Part shown: piece by piece, positions 1-11,461 of the stretch
Position numbering within the stretch: position 1 is the stretch's first letter
Layout: each line of letters begins with the position of its first letter
Assembly: GCA_013350335.1 (NCBI GenBank)
Contig: CM023536.1
Coordinates: 13,521,520-13,585,519, forward strand
Direction: 5' to 3'
From: Chimonanthus salicifolius
Taxonomy: Eukaryota > Streptophyta > Magnoliopsida > Laurales > Calycanthaceae
DNA length: 64,000 nucleotides
Made by a program: the position numbers and the translations under genes
The notes under the pieces: model-generated
Database searches by the model: none
What the model was told of the DNA's origin: nothing
The model's input: the letters and a program-made list of their open reading frames with translations, nothing else

Positions 1-583
1 TGATTATTGAATTCATGGCTTTTATATTTGGAATTTTAATTGATGAAAATTTTGAATGCAAGGTTAGTAATTTACGTGAGCACCGTAGGCTAGGCCTTTG
101 TTTTATTTTTAAAATATGGAAAAAATGCTTTCATGATTCTTGAGCCAGTTCCACTGTAAATATGTAAAGAGGTAGTTTAGGTGTCTTTAATTTTATATTT
201 GTTTATAAATCCAATAACTCTTGAAATTGATGAATTAGGTTGGAAATAATTTAATTGCATCTTAATTTTGTATTTTAAATTAGATTGAGATTGTTTATAT
301 TTTTATATTAATTCCACTATCTTAATTAAAATTAGTTACATTGTTAGATTCTATATTTAAGTCTAGAATATTTCTAAATTAAAACTAAAATTCATAGATT
401 AGATAAATAACTTCATATTTATGATTTTTCTCCATATTTTCGAAAGTTCTTAAACTACGTAATTCAATGGTGTATTTTCATGGATATATTTTCCTAAATT
501 CCGATGGGTTCGACTTCGCACTCAATCGCTATACTATCTAATGGTTCGTGTGCTTGCAAGTTATAAATTTAAAATTTGCACAA
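1..583 (+). repeat. 3' part of a dispersed repeat (same family as the insertion ending near 16719)
   Basis: The last 80 bases (about 505-583) closely match 16626-16719. Both have a GGTTCGACYTCGCACT core, then GTGCTTGCAAG, then an AAATTTGCACAAYAAGGT end. The AT-rich DNA before it has no coding frame. It is probably the end of a retroelement-derived repeat whose start lies outside the window. The class is not certain. Confidence 0.4.
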
Positions 584-1281
584 TAAGGTAGGTCGAACCT
601 TTCAAAATCTTATGGATTGGGTGAAATTCCCAGTTAATTGAGATAGGTGGAATTCCTACTCTATTTGTAAGGGTAAAAGTCCTCATATAGTGAATTCAGG
701 ATAACCCAAGGTTGGGTGAGTCCTTAGAGTGGATGTAGGAGGGTTTACTTCGAACCACTATAAATATGGTGTTATGAATGTTTGGTCTTTGGTTGTGTGA
801 TTGATCTATAATTGACGCACTTTTGTTATCAAACAACACATCTTGATTAACTTAATTTATCCGTTGCAAATTTGATAATTAATCAAGGGATTTTTAAAGG
901 ATCAACAAATTAGGAGATTGCCTTATTCACCCCATTTTAGGGTCAATCTTGGAACCATATTCTAGCACACCGGGAACTTTCATACGAGTACATTGCTTAC
1001 TGCATTGTTTCCAATATGAGAATTTATATAAAAGGAAACAAATTCAACAACTAAAGCAAATTTCAAATAAATGAGTTGGAGGGAAAGACTTATAGAGGAA
1101 CTCAAAAGTTAAAAACCTAGTAAAAAATGTCAGGCAAAAACTTAGAATTTTGAAACTCATGAAAGTAACTACAAAAGAATTTGAACTACATCCACTTAGC
1201 AGTGAGATCCATCTTCTTGGTGATGAAGCTGTTCATTCATGTTTTTTTCCTTGAGGATCACATCAGCATCCACTTCTTTCT
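584..1281. other. Non-coding stretch with a possible LTR-like patch
   Basis: No coding frame is visible. Around 735-1015 a TATAAATA box is followed by a run resembling the leader side of some plant copia LTRs, but no second copy or TSD was found. The assignment is tentative. Confidence 0.25.
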
Positions 1282-1433
1282 CTAGGGTATCATTTGCTCT
1301 AATGGGCCTTGAGTTGAATCATGAACTTCTTCTATTTCAATTTGAGGAAGACTAGTTATTTGTGGGGATTGGGATATGGAAGTAGGGACTAAGGTTTGGG
1401 GATCACTCGACCCTTGCTCTTCTCCTGCCTCTC
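1282..1433 (-). CDS. Probable NPF transporter exon 5 (acidic C-terminal tail)
   Basis: Behind a TTTGCAG acceptor (AG at 1435-1434), the frame set by the exon 4 donor phase is open for about 50 codons and ends at TAG (1284-1282). The product is hydrophilic and acidic (GEAGEEQGSSDP, then LPQIEIEEVHD), as expected for a cytosolic tail. It adds the bases needed for a 588-codon model. There is no helix or family motif here, so support comes only from splice signals and phase. Confidence 0.5.
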
Positions 1434-1727
1434 CTGCAAAGAATTAGCAATGGTAGTGTAATTATTATTGAAATGTCAAAACCCTAAATCCTACGTCTCA
1501 TAAGATAAAAGAATTTTTTACCCAATTTACAATTACCAAAATATAATGATCACTTATGCACTTGGGCACATGGAATATCCTTGCACACTTTGACTCAAAC
1601 CAATCAATTAAGGTCGTAAAAGGTCTATTGGTAAAATTCTCTAAATATATGCCTACCAAATATAATCTTAACTAGAGAAACCAATATGTGTTTGTAAGTG
1701 TTAAAAAAGTGTAGAGATTAAAAATTC

Positions 1728-1898
1728 TCCCGTGGGTTAGCTCGGATGGTTACCTCCTGCTTAGAAAACAGGAGGTGCCAGGTTCGAACCCCATGGACTA
1801 ACCTTGGTGATGCCTTAAGGGGTAGAGGTATCACTCGTGGGGGTTTTAGTAGGACTGTATTTGAGGTTTCCCACATGTAAATCCCAAAAAAAAAAAAA
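1728..1898 (+). mobile_element. tRNA-derived SINE
   Basis: The RNA polymerase III A box GTTAGCTCGGATGG (1736-1749) and B box GGTTCGAACCC (1781-1791) are at tRNA spacing. They are followed by a short body and a 13-base poly-A tail (1886-1898). Length is about 170 bp. It sits in NPF intron 4, antisense to the gene. No clear TSD. Confidence 0.8.
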
Positions 1899-3340
1899 TT
1901 AGTTATGAAGTTTTTGGAGTATAAAAACTTAGTTTCATTGATCCAATCAATATCAATTTGATGGACTGTATACTCATGTTGAAAGCTTTTAAATAGAGTC
2001 TTCACCTTCCTCATTGATACGCGTCATGCCTACATGCACCGGGTTATCATTGTATTATACATAATTAGGGTTGTTGGAGTTTCTAAATTGCACTTGCTGG
2101 TTAGTAGTTTGCAGCAAATTTAAAATCTCAATTTCTAGGGGTAAGATCTTTTCATAGTAAAATTTTATAATATTTTAGATGTATGAAATAATGTATGACA
2201 AAATAAAACTAATATAAAAAATATAAAAAAATATCCAATGAGTTTAGTGAGTTGTAACCATTGGATCAGCCAACACAAATACATTAACCTATTGGATTAT
2301 CCTACCAATGGGCTCCATTTTGAAGTGAATAGAGGCATATGCATGTTTATGTGTGTAAAGTATTTGTTACAAATAGGGCAAGAACATATCAGTGAAGTGA
2401 TACATGAGCCTAAACAAGAGAAGTGGATGGGTTGAATTTGAATTAAACTTCATTAGAATTTGCACTCAATTCATATTGACAGATTGGTTTAAGATTTAGA
2501 TATCTACATCACTAAAATATTGGCATTCTCTTCAATGGAAAAAAAAAAATAGACTAAAAACAACTCCACTTTCATAAATCATATATACAGTAACAGTTAG
2601 GAAAAAAAAAAAATAATAATAATATAAATGTACAAGAGAGAAAGATAATGTAAAAGGAAGCACAAAAAGTGTCAAACAGCGCAAAATAATAGAACCTACA
2701 ATTTAAATAGTGTCACATACGTGACACTATTTCCTAATTCTGAGTATAATAGATAATATGGTAAAAGGTATATGAAGATGAATGTTAGGGTGTTTTTTCT
2801 TCATATATTTTAATAGATAACATAATTATTAACAATTATATATTGTTTATATTGCTTGCAACCTAAGTTAACATGCTAATGGACTCGGATATGCTTAGAT
2901 CTTTAGATTTGGATCCTTTAAAGTTTGCATCAACCTATTCATCTTGAGTCAAACATTTGAAATGTTGAATATCTATTTACATCCCTAGTTCAAAATTGTA
3001 GATCTCATCTAATACTAGATGTCATACAAATAAAATAAATCACAAGGACTTTCATTCACATATTGTAACTAGAAGATGAATTGCTAATGTTTAATTTGTA
3101 AATTTTCCTTAGATGGCTGAAATTGGTAGATTCTGCATTCCAAAATGTTAGCTTCATTTTAATGAAAATGAAATAAATACGGTGAAAGGATCATCCACAC
3201 ATTGGTGTTCTGGTATCACTTTGTATACTTTAGGCATTTGGCGATCGGTTGTTCTCGTATTACTTTGTATACTTAGGCATGGGCCCACAAAATGAGACAA
3301 TGGTGGTTTTTTTTGTTTAATCATTTGTGAGTATATCCTT
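1899..3340. other. AT-rich intron sequence, no feature seen
   Basis: This is part of NPF intron 4. There are only short A-runs and a 20-bp near-palindrome around AGTGTCAC/GTGACACT (about 2710-2729). No coding frame. Confidence 0.5.
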
Positions 3341-3344
3341 TAGA

Positions 3345-3935
3345 GAGGGGCTACCCCAAGAAAAAAAACAGGAAAACGGGGCCACAGTCCAAGCCTAGGG
3401 CAAACAAGGTCAGTAAGGACAAAGTCCACCAAGAAAAAAATAAAATACAGAAGGCCAACTAGGAAAGGAAGACAAAAGAAATTAACTATAAAAGAACTGT
3501 ATAAAGTTACGGAAAGACACCATCAATGACCAATCAGTGTTTTGAGCATTAACCATATCAACAAGCCAACCCCATAGCCATACGATGTGATGTTTGTCTT
3601 CTTTGATTGAAGAGTAGAGAGAAGGAAAGCCAATATGATTGAATTGGGCAGCAATGGAGGCAGTAAAAATTTGGAGAGGCCACACCTTTGGCTGGATGGT
3701 GAAAAATGGAGCAAGATCAGGATGACGGTAGTGAAACCCAACATCATAGAGCTTAGTAGATAATTCATTTCGTCAATTGGATGCTGAAGAAATCTTCTAT
3801 CGTAGCTCATTTTATCAGAACAGGCACACCAAACCTTATTAGCATAGTTCCATTCAATAGTTGTATCATCTGCGCTGTTACAGAGGCTACAAATGGGATC
3901 GATATTGAGCCAAAGAAACCAACATTCAACTTTCG
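3345..3935 (-). repeat. Possible degraded LINE 3' region
   Basis: On the minus strand around 3900-3800 a CSLCNSADDTT...NYANKVW run resembles the zinc-binding segment after LINE reverse transcriptases. It is followed by a partly open frame to 3482. Other LINE domains are missing and no poly-A/TSD pair is clear, so this is tentative. Confidence 0.3.
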
Positions 3936-4290
3936 AATGACTGTAATCGACTAGTACACCTCAATTTTTGGACCAATATAGTTGTCCAAGTCATTTAGAT
4001 TTTTACGGATGCTAACAGTTTTTAGAAGTTAATTTCTCAGTTATATTACTCTTTTATATGATGTAGAGTAGGGTCTTCAACGAGGTTGCGGTTTATTATA
4101 ATTTTTTCCAATTGTAATATAGAATATACGATAATAAATAATACTTATTGCAAATGTAATCTCAAACAACATATGATTCAAACTATTAGGGGAATGTAAA
4201 TGACATGCAGTAACTTGAAAGGAGGGAAATGCATTTGCAAGCATGTGTACAGGAAGGAACATTTAACTGATTGATTCAAGAAACTTAGTA

Positions 4291-4584
4291 TGAAAAGTAA
4301 TTTAAATTTGGGTCGGGTTTTAACCCAACCTGCATGACCCGAACTGAGAAATCAATGGGTTTGGGTTATGTTTTATATATCTCGGGTCGGGTTGGGTTGG
4401 GAAAAATAAATCCGGATGAAATTCGGGTCAGGTTAGGTTAAGAAATTTAAAAGCAACCCAAACCGACCCGAGTGCACCAAGTTATAAAACAACACTCGGG
4501 TTTAGTTGGGTCGGGTTCAATAATTTTTTACATGGATTGGGTTGGGTTTATTGAAACCTGACCTAACCCGAATTTCAGCCCTAG
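4291..4584. mobile_element. hAT-like MITE remnant rich in GGGTCGGGTT
   Basis: Short direct and inverted copies of GGGTCGGGT / ACCCGACCC fill the element. The right end reads AACCCGAATTTCAGCCCTA, i.e. TAGGGCTGAAATT inward. It resembles the cleaner element at 20168-20479, which has an 8-bp TSD. The left end is degraded and no TSD is visible. Confidence 0.5.
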
Positions 4585-4636
4585 TCTTTTCTATTGAATA
4601 CCACTAAATGATGATCAAAACTTGATACAAACGTAC

Positions 4637-5462
4637 CTTGATCTGGCATGCCATTTTTAGGTGAGGAAGTTGCTCCTTCAGAGGCAGTTCTGAATTGAGA
4701 TTGGATTGTAGCCGGTGGTTGCTTGTATCTGGTTGAAATGAAGGTAAATAGAAGCCAAAACACAAATGATATTACTGATAATTCCCAAAAATACAAGTCA
4801 AAGCGACTGGTGTTCACTGTTCCTTGGAACCATCCTGTTACACTTGCTGTTGATCTAACTAGAAGAGCACCAAAAAAGCATCCTACTACATATACACTCT
4901 CTGCATATGTAGCCACAAAGTTTTCCAATGAGTCTGAAACATGTTTTCTAAAAAAATCTTTGATGCCTTCGTCAATTAGTCCATCCATTACTCCAATTTG
5001 GGCAAATTGAGGAACTAGCCAGAAGACGCTCATAGGAACGATATCATCGACGATATCTGCTTTGTGCTTCTCAGTAAATATTCAACCTCTTCCTCTCTAC
5101 TAGAGCAGCAACTATGCAGGAAAATGTAGAGAAGAAGCATTCCCACCCAAATTCGTGCTTTAGGAGAAATATTATCATTTTCTTCTTTTTGTTTGATCAA
5201 CTTTTTCACCAATGGTAGACATAGGTATTTGGTTGCTAGCTTAGAAGCGCCAGTGAATACTGAAAGGGATGTAACAGGAAAGTTTATGTTGGAGTAGAGT
5301 CTTCGATCCATGCTGTATGCTTGCTCGAAGAAAAATGCATATGGTGTCACCAATTGGAACGCATAAGCTAAAAAAGTGATCCAAATAGGAAACATGCCAA
5401 ACAAAATCTTAACGTCAACCACATCCATTTCAGGGCATCTTCCTATAGCCGTATCTAGAAAC
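4637..5462 (-). CDS. NPF transporter exon 4, carrying two +1 frameshifts
   Basis: The acceptor is TATGCAG before 5462 and the donor is CAAG|GTACGT at 4637/4636. Reading frame A gives FLDTAI through ARIWVGMLL. Near 5131-5137 the family sequence continues one base later as FSTFSCIVAALVERKRLN, and near 5071-5077 it shifts one more base to KHKADIVDDIVPMSVFWLVP. Each shift equals one extra base; unshifted frames meet stops. The rest carries the last helices (WLLFTFISTRYK) and a hydrophilic tail. If the donor is not used, translation runs on to a TAG at 4583-4581, exactly at the edge of a transposon remnant. Confidence 0.75.
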
Positions 5463-5523
5463 CTGCATACAATCAGCAATATCAAGCATGCATACCTTTG
5501 TTTTATGAGAGCTGAGAGTTTTA

Positions 5524-5608
<85 letters not shown>
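5524..5608. repeat. Compound (TC)n(TA)n microsatellite
   Basis: About 13 TC units run directly into about 30 TA units, inside NPF intron 3. The long Ile-Tyr runs predicted across it are artefacts. Confidence 0.97.
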
Positions 5609-5613
<5 letters not shown>

Positions 5614-5828
5614 CTAAAGGTTCGAAAATAGTACATGTAAGTGAAGGTTGGAAAAGGGTACGATAGCACAAAATTTCTTGGGGCTCTTCAATTGAAAACA
5701 TGATCCAAATCCCTAAAATTAGAAACATAGTTCAAGTAATTTTTTTAAAAGAAAAATAGAACAAGCATAAACTTACGATAAGAAGAAGAGACCGATGAGA
5801 AGCATATTCCGTTGGATATTGGTAAACT

Positions 5829-5990
5829 TTTTTTTTGGATACCCCACCCCACATTAGAGGTGCGACTAATCTCATGGATACACTAAACCACCCGAAAGTC
5901 TCGTGTATCAGGTGAGCCCAGGAGGAGTCAAATCCTAGCCCTCTAGTCTAATCCTAGAATATTAGACTAACTGATTAAACTTGTGTTCTA
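5829..5990 (-). mobile_element. Probable SINE (degenerate)
   Basis: Read on the minus strand, an A-box-like AGTTAGTCTAAT is followed by a B-box-like AGGATTTGACTCC and then a body ending in GGGGTATCC and an A-run (about 5829-5838). Layout is SINE-like but the promoter boxes are degraded. Confidence 0.5.
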
Positions 5991-6033
5991 TGTACTACAT
6001 ATTAGATGTATTTTTGGACCAAAGTCTTAAAAC

Positions 6034-6478
6034 CTTTTTTTTTTTTTGAGCGGTAAAGAAGAATTTCATTAATAGAAAAAGAACAATGAAAATGTACAAA
6101 GGCCTATGAGGACTAGGCCAAATAAAAACAAAAGACATAAGAAAATAACTAAAAAGCCACAGCTATACAGCAAAGCATGCTACAATAGAAGAACACCCAA
6201 ACCCGACCCATCCACTGCCGTTTTTGGCAAAAAAATCTGCAACTCCATTTACTGATCGACTAATATGATTGAAGGAGACCTCCATGCCCGCGGATAGTCC
6301 CTTAATCTCCGTGACAACTGTGATTAACCTCTAAGGAGGTCTCCTCGTACCCCTAGCCTATTTTATAGCATTAGAAGAATCACTTTCAATGACCAATTTA
6401 ACTCCTCCTAAGCTTTCACCTAAGGTCAAGGCTCTCCTAATACTAAGAAGTTCCGCCTCATTAGAATCCTTAATCCCC
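6034..6478 (-). mobile_element. 5'-truncated LINE with RNase H remnant
   Basis: On the minus strand the sequence encodes the C-terminal half of the RNase H domain found at the end of plant LINE ORF2. Visible runs are DSNEAELLSIRRALTLGES, LVIESDSSNA, and HISRSVNGVADFFAKNGS with its acidic residues, interrupted by two stops. A short 3' region and a 13-base poly-A tail (6047-6035) follow. The 16-base flanks 6018-6033 and 6479-6494 match except at one position, as expected for a LINE target-site duplication. It lies in NPF intron 3, same strand as the gene. Confidence 0.82.
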
Positions 6479-6763
6479 ACCAAAGTCATAAAACTTGCTT
6501 AGAGAAACAAGATAAAAAATGGTACTAAATATTAAAAAAAAAGAATCCTTAGACTATGTTGCCAATTCCACCGACTGAATCAATTCAGCAACAACCTAAA
6601 GATCAGCCCCATTCCTTCCCCAGATGGAGGGAGACTCTACAAGCATCCATCTTCTAGAAGAAATTCAATCTCATCACAAGGAGACTCATTTGAGACACTA
6701 GTTCATTAGTACTAGAGGTTTAGATCTTTATTCTGACATAATGCAGATCGTCTAGTATCATAG

Positions 6764-6876
6764 CACTAGACAATTTATAGTGCCACCAATTACCAACTGC
6801 TACGTGGGAAACGAAAGAGTAATTGAATTGTTTCACATGACAGTTGGTGATTGGTGGCACCATAAATTGTTTAGTG
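6764..6876. repeat. Inverted repeat (hairpin, about 43-bp arms)
   Basis: Arms 6764-6806 and 6834-6876 are near-complementary around a 27-base loop. Likely a small fold-back MITE in intron 3. No TSD determined. Confidence 0.7.
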
Positions 6877-7288
6877 TTTCCATGCAAACATTCTCAAATT
6901 GTGGTGTCATAAATCATCTAATGCACGAGTACTAGAGGAATTGGATTCCATGTTTAAATGTGCTCTAATGTCATCTTGCATTAACTATCATAACCATAGT
7001 CCTTCAATTAAGGTCTTATAAGATTATAGATAATTTTGTTGCAGCAATAATTTAAAAACACGAAACTTGGATTCAATTTGAAATCTTACCAAGTTCAGTG
7101 TCTTAGGTGAGTGTTTTAACTTTTTTAACTCAAATTGGAAAAACTCGTTGACTCGTTTGGCTTGAAATCCTATTGACTCGAGTTAACTCAGATCGACTTA
7201 TTTTTTTCAAAATTTTAAATGATGGTTTAAACCACTATGAGTCCAATCCTGTTTCTTATGGGACCCTTCAGAGGAGGGAGGGCGATAC

Positions 7289-7770
7289 CTTAGGCGACTA
7301 ATCAGAGGCAAATGGCTCACATTGTGTCCTAGGCTTTGCCCTTGCTTAGCATGGTTCGAGTGAGATTTCCTGCAAAAGACAGCCATCAACACACGAACCA
7401 AACGTGTGAGAGCACTTCCCTGTTTCTCATTTTTCTTTTGGTAGAACTTGGTTCCACCCAAGAAAGCAAGCCAAGTGATGAACATGACTCCAGATACTAT
7501 CCCACCAACGGAGAACCAAGTCCCTCCATTATCAACAAAAGCAAGTAAGAAAGAACCTGCTGTTCCACCCAAGAACTTAGACGTGTACCACCATATACTG
7601 TAGAGAATGTCAGCCCTCTTCTTTCCATCATAATACACATTAATTTGCTCTTCTCCAAATATATCTAGTGAGAGAAGAAGGCCACCCATGCCCATGGCTA
7701 TAAAGAGAAATGTGATGTAGTAAAATGAGGTCACATCCTTCCAAGCCAAGAGTGTAAAGAGACCCAGTCC
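7289..7770 (-). CDS. NPF transporter exon 3 (central helices and loop)
   Basis: It starts after a GACAG acceptor with GLGLFTLLAWKD and contains FYYITFLFIAMGMGG, FGEEQI, a KKRADILYSIWWYTSKFLGG helix and a later WLAFLGGTKFY segment. It ends at SRLR with donor GTATCG (GT at 7288). One residue is split across the border and completed by exon 4 to read RLRFLD, a recognisable NPF sequence after the cytoplasmic loop. The open frame past 7289 is intron read-through. Confidence 0.78.
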
Positions 7771-7940
7771 CTGTCATTTCCAATTTTATCATTACATTTT
7801 CTAATAGTAAATAGTTAAAGCATGCACAAATAAAAGAAAGGAATTGATAAAGAGAACGATGTATCTTTCTACCACTTAGATAATAACAAATGGATAAGAA
7901 GACAAATACAGTGTCTCTTGTTATTAAAAATACTCGTCTC

Positions 7941-8274
7941 TTATCCAATTCCTTTAGGTGATGAGAAGCGGATAAAAAGACAAATCCGGTATCTCTTGTT
8001 ATTAAAAACACCGCTATCCTTATCAATTCTCATAAAAGAATTTGATGTGCAAGAAAAAGGTGAAACTGGTTACATATCTTTATAGTTTGTTATATTATAA
8101 ACCATCCTTATCCAATTCCTTTAGGTGATGAGAAGTGGATAAAAAAACAAATCCGGTGTCTCTTGTTATTAAAAGCACCGCTATCTTTATCAATTCTCAT
8201 AAAAGAATTCGATGTGCAAGAAAAAGGTGAAACTGGTTACATATCTTTATAGTTTGTTATATTATAAACCATTG
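7941..8274. repeat. Tandem duplication of a 167-bp unit
   Basis: 7941-8107 and 8108-8274 are near-identical head-to-tail copies, beginning TTATCCAATTCC and differing at only a few positions. A third partial, more diverged piece precedes them (about 7870-7940). It lies in NPF intron 2. Confidence 0.9.
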
Positions 8275-10954
8275 TTTGTGTAACTGCTTTTATATCTTTT
8301 AAATATTGAATTTTCATTTATAATTATTTAGAATGGATTTCAACCCTCTCTAGGGTTATTTGATACACAAGGCTCGTGAGCGGGGATTAGTCTCACCTGA
8401 AGTGGAGATACCCATGACATGCCAATATATAGAGATATATCGATAGAGTAATGAAATTGTATGTAATGCATATGAAATTTTATCTTTATGGGATAAAGGA
8501 AGTCATGCTTTTAAGACCTTCAAACATGATGAAAATAATGGCAATTATGTCTTTAACTCTTTATATGGTAAAGTGTGCTTGTTTTTTATTATTATTTTTG
8601 TAAGACTAGTAGATGGAGGCTTATGGCCCATTTTACAATTATAATGGATTGGACTACATATAGATGTATTTTTCTTTGGCGGATGTGGATATTTATACTT
8701 TTTAACCTTGCCCGACTATAAATACATGACCTTTAAAGGATATCTAAGTGCCTAATTATTAATCTCTCTTTCTCCTCCAAAAGCCAATTCTAAGTATTCA
8801 TTTCTAATTTTCATGTAGATACATCTCTATCATCATAGTTTTCTATCTTTTTATAATTACTGATATTTTGGCCATTTCCATAAATTTAAGAGATGGGTAG
8901 CGGTCTATTTGGTAGGATTTCCTTTTTATCACTAGTCAAATGGGGTTGTGTAGTTGTCTGACCCTGAATTAGAATCTATTTTGGGAAATAATAATTTTAT
9001 ACACATGAGAATCGGGTATACGTGGGTAGACTTACGTGTGTGATCTTCCCAGATGACTCAAAGGCTGCTCATGTTTGAGAATGGCAATTGGAAAAGGGGA
9101 TTTGGGTTGAAGTCCAAGGGACTCAGACCCTTGAGGATGTGCTCGGAGGGCTAAGGAGACCCTCGGGATTTTATCAGAGAGTCAAATGGATTCGGAAGGT
9201 TGAGCATGGGCTCGATGAATCGAGCTCTCATTGAGGAGTTGAGAGTGGCCCATCAGAGACAGTAGAAATTTACAGTCGAAAGTGCAACATTCCACTCTTG
9301 GGTTCGATTGACCATGCAGAGGCTAGATTGGTCGAGCTCGGAGGGTCGAGGGGTCCCTCGATCCAACCAAAGTGCGGGAAAGGACTAATATAAATTGCTT
9401 GACTGTTTTGAAACAACCGTTTTCTCTTCTCCCTTCGAGACTCCTCTTCCCCCAGCAACCCCTCCTCTTCTCCTACTTCGTCCTTCCCCATTTTTGGGTT
9501 GTGCATGTGGGTGATTTGAGCTTGAGACACTGTGAAGCATTCTTCCTCCTTGGGATTTCCCTACATAGAGGTAATTTCTTCTCCCTTCCACCTAAATTTC
9601 CCCGAGTTTGTGGGTTTTGACAAGGGTAACTGAGTTTTAATAAAGAGGGGTGAAGGTAAAGAGGGAAATGGAGGTATGATTCTCCCATGGAGAACTAGGC
9701 ATGAAAATGGGACTTGTTGGGAGCATGCATGGAGTTGGGTCTCCATGAAATGGGCTGAAATTGGAGGAAGGAAGGGTAGACCTGGGTTGTGAGCATGAAA
9801 TGGGTTTAAGATAGTGGTAGTGGTTTCAAAATTGCTACATGAGTAGGGTTTTGGGTAAATTTATTATAAGGGTCTAACTTGTGGAAAGGAGTTGGAAATG
9901 GCATTGGTTTGAATGCCTTTGTGAGAGGTTTGGGCTCCATTGAGGGAAATGTTTGGGTTTAATTGGGGAAATTGGGGAGAATATGGATCTCCCCTCTTGC
10001 ATGGACAATGAGTTTGAATTCCATAGCTACGGAGGACCTTGACCTTTTAAGAAAAATAAATGAAATTGGGACTTAGAGATTTAGGGAAATTGAAGCTTCC
10101 TCTTTCCCTTAGTGTGAGATGGGATCGCACATAACATGAATAGCTTGAGTATGTGTTCTAATTTGATGTTAATTTCTTGGGTAGTGCTAAACCCTTCCGG
10201 TACGGACTCTTGACTAGCCGAAGGAAACCCAAATATAGCGTAAGGATGCTAGGTGAGGGAAAACTCCACCTTAACCCTATGTTTAATTTTTTTTTTTGTG
10301 ATGTGTATGCTATGTGAATATAATATGGAAATTGAATTGTATTTTGGGTGATTTCTCTGGATGGTGTGACATTATGTGTTGAACATGATTCATAGTATGC
10401 ATGGGGCGAGCATGAAATCATGGGTCTCGGAGCTGTGCTTGCGTGAAGTATAAATCTGTAAGGGGTATAACTGTTGAATTAAGACAAGCTTAGGTGGGTT
10501 AGCCCTGGCAGAGGACCTGGTTCACCCCATTGCATTTAATAATGCACATGAGGTGCACTTAAAATGAAACAGGGATGATGCATAAATTTAGTCTAGCATT
10601 CTATGTTGAATAGGTATGTAGAACACATGAGAAGAGACACATCTTGCAGTCCTTGGGCTTAAATGATGTGATGTGTAAATTGTGTTGAATTGCCATGAGG
10701 GTAGCTTAGTGTGAATATACTTTCATGTTTGAATGCTAACACTAGTGTATGATATGGATTTGCTCATGGTACGTGGGGTGTACCTTATGTTGTCACACAC
10801 ACTTTTTTTTTTTTTCCTTTCTGTGAAGAGCGTGAGTATTGGTGGAGTTGATGATGTGGAGGGATAATTGTGGAAAATGGGGAATGTATTCATTTTTCAT
10901 ACTGGGAATAGATGGGGAAGGTGTGGGTGGGTGATTACCTGCACTCATGTAATA

Positions 10955-11120
10955 TGCGTCGATGGGCTCTCTAACACCGTGGCACGTAATCTTAAGTGGG
11001 GAGAGGCGTTGATGGGACGAGATGTCATTGCGACATGCATTGCAAGTAGTGACATTTATTGCGTTGAAGGGCGCTCTGACACCGTGACACACAATCCCAA
11101 GTGGGGAGAGGCATTGAAGG
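10955..11120. repeat. Two diverged copies of a unit of about 104 bp
   Basis: GCGTCGATGGG...AAGTGGGGAGAGGCGTTGATGGG (from about 10956) recurs from about 11060 with several changes. It precedes the 67-bp array directly. Confidence 0.7.
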
Positions 11121-11160
11121 GCATGTGTAGTAATAAGGGACACGCAATCCCAAATGGCTT

Positions 11161-11461
11161 AAATCCCACACATAGAAGTGCAGGTAGAGAATCATGCCAT
11201 GTGGAGAAATCGGAGACACGAACTGGGGTAAATCCCATGCATAGAAGTGCACGTAGAGAGTCGTGCCACGCAGAGAAATGGGAGATGAAATGGGTTAAAT
11301 CCCATGAGTAGATGTGCACATAGAGAGTCGTGCCACGTGGAGAAATGGGAGATCAAATGGGTTAAATCCCATGAGTAGAAATGCACGTAGAGAGTCATAT
11401 CATGCGAAGAAATGGATTAAATCCCACACATAGAAGTGCACGTAGAGAGTTGCGCCACGTG
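11161..11461. repeat. Tandem array of a unit of about 67 bp, interrupted by insertion
   Basis: Units starting AAATCCCA occur at 11161, 11230, 11297, 11364 and 11419, each with a TAGAAGTGCACGTAGAGAG core. The array breaks off mid-unit at 11461 and resumes at about 16720-16804, showing that 11462-16719 was inserted into it. Confidence 0.88.

Noticed and set aside
1728..1800. A functional tRNA gene
   Set aside because: A and B boxes are present, but no cloverleaf can be drawn, and the unit continues into a SINE body with a poly-A tail.
4291..4584. Interstitial telomere-like (CCCGAACC) repeats
   Set aside because: The motif differs from the plant telomere TTTAGGG, and the related 20168-20479 copy is a TSD-flanked hAT MITE.
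5376..5728. Open frames with long Ile-Tyr and Arg-Glu or Leu-Ser runs
   Set aside because: They are translations of the (TC)n(TA)n microsatellite. Only the part left of 5463 on the minus strand is exon.
10868..11398. Overlapping open frames on both strands rich in Cys/His/Trp
   Set aside because: They follow the 67-bp and 104-bp tandem units. Periodic sequence without stops is not evidence of a gene.
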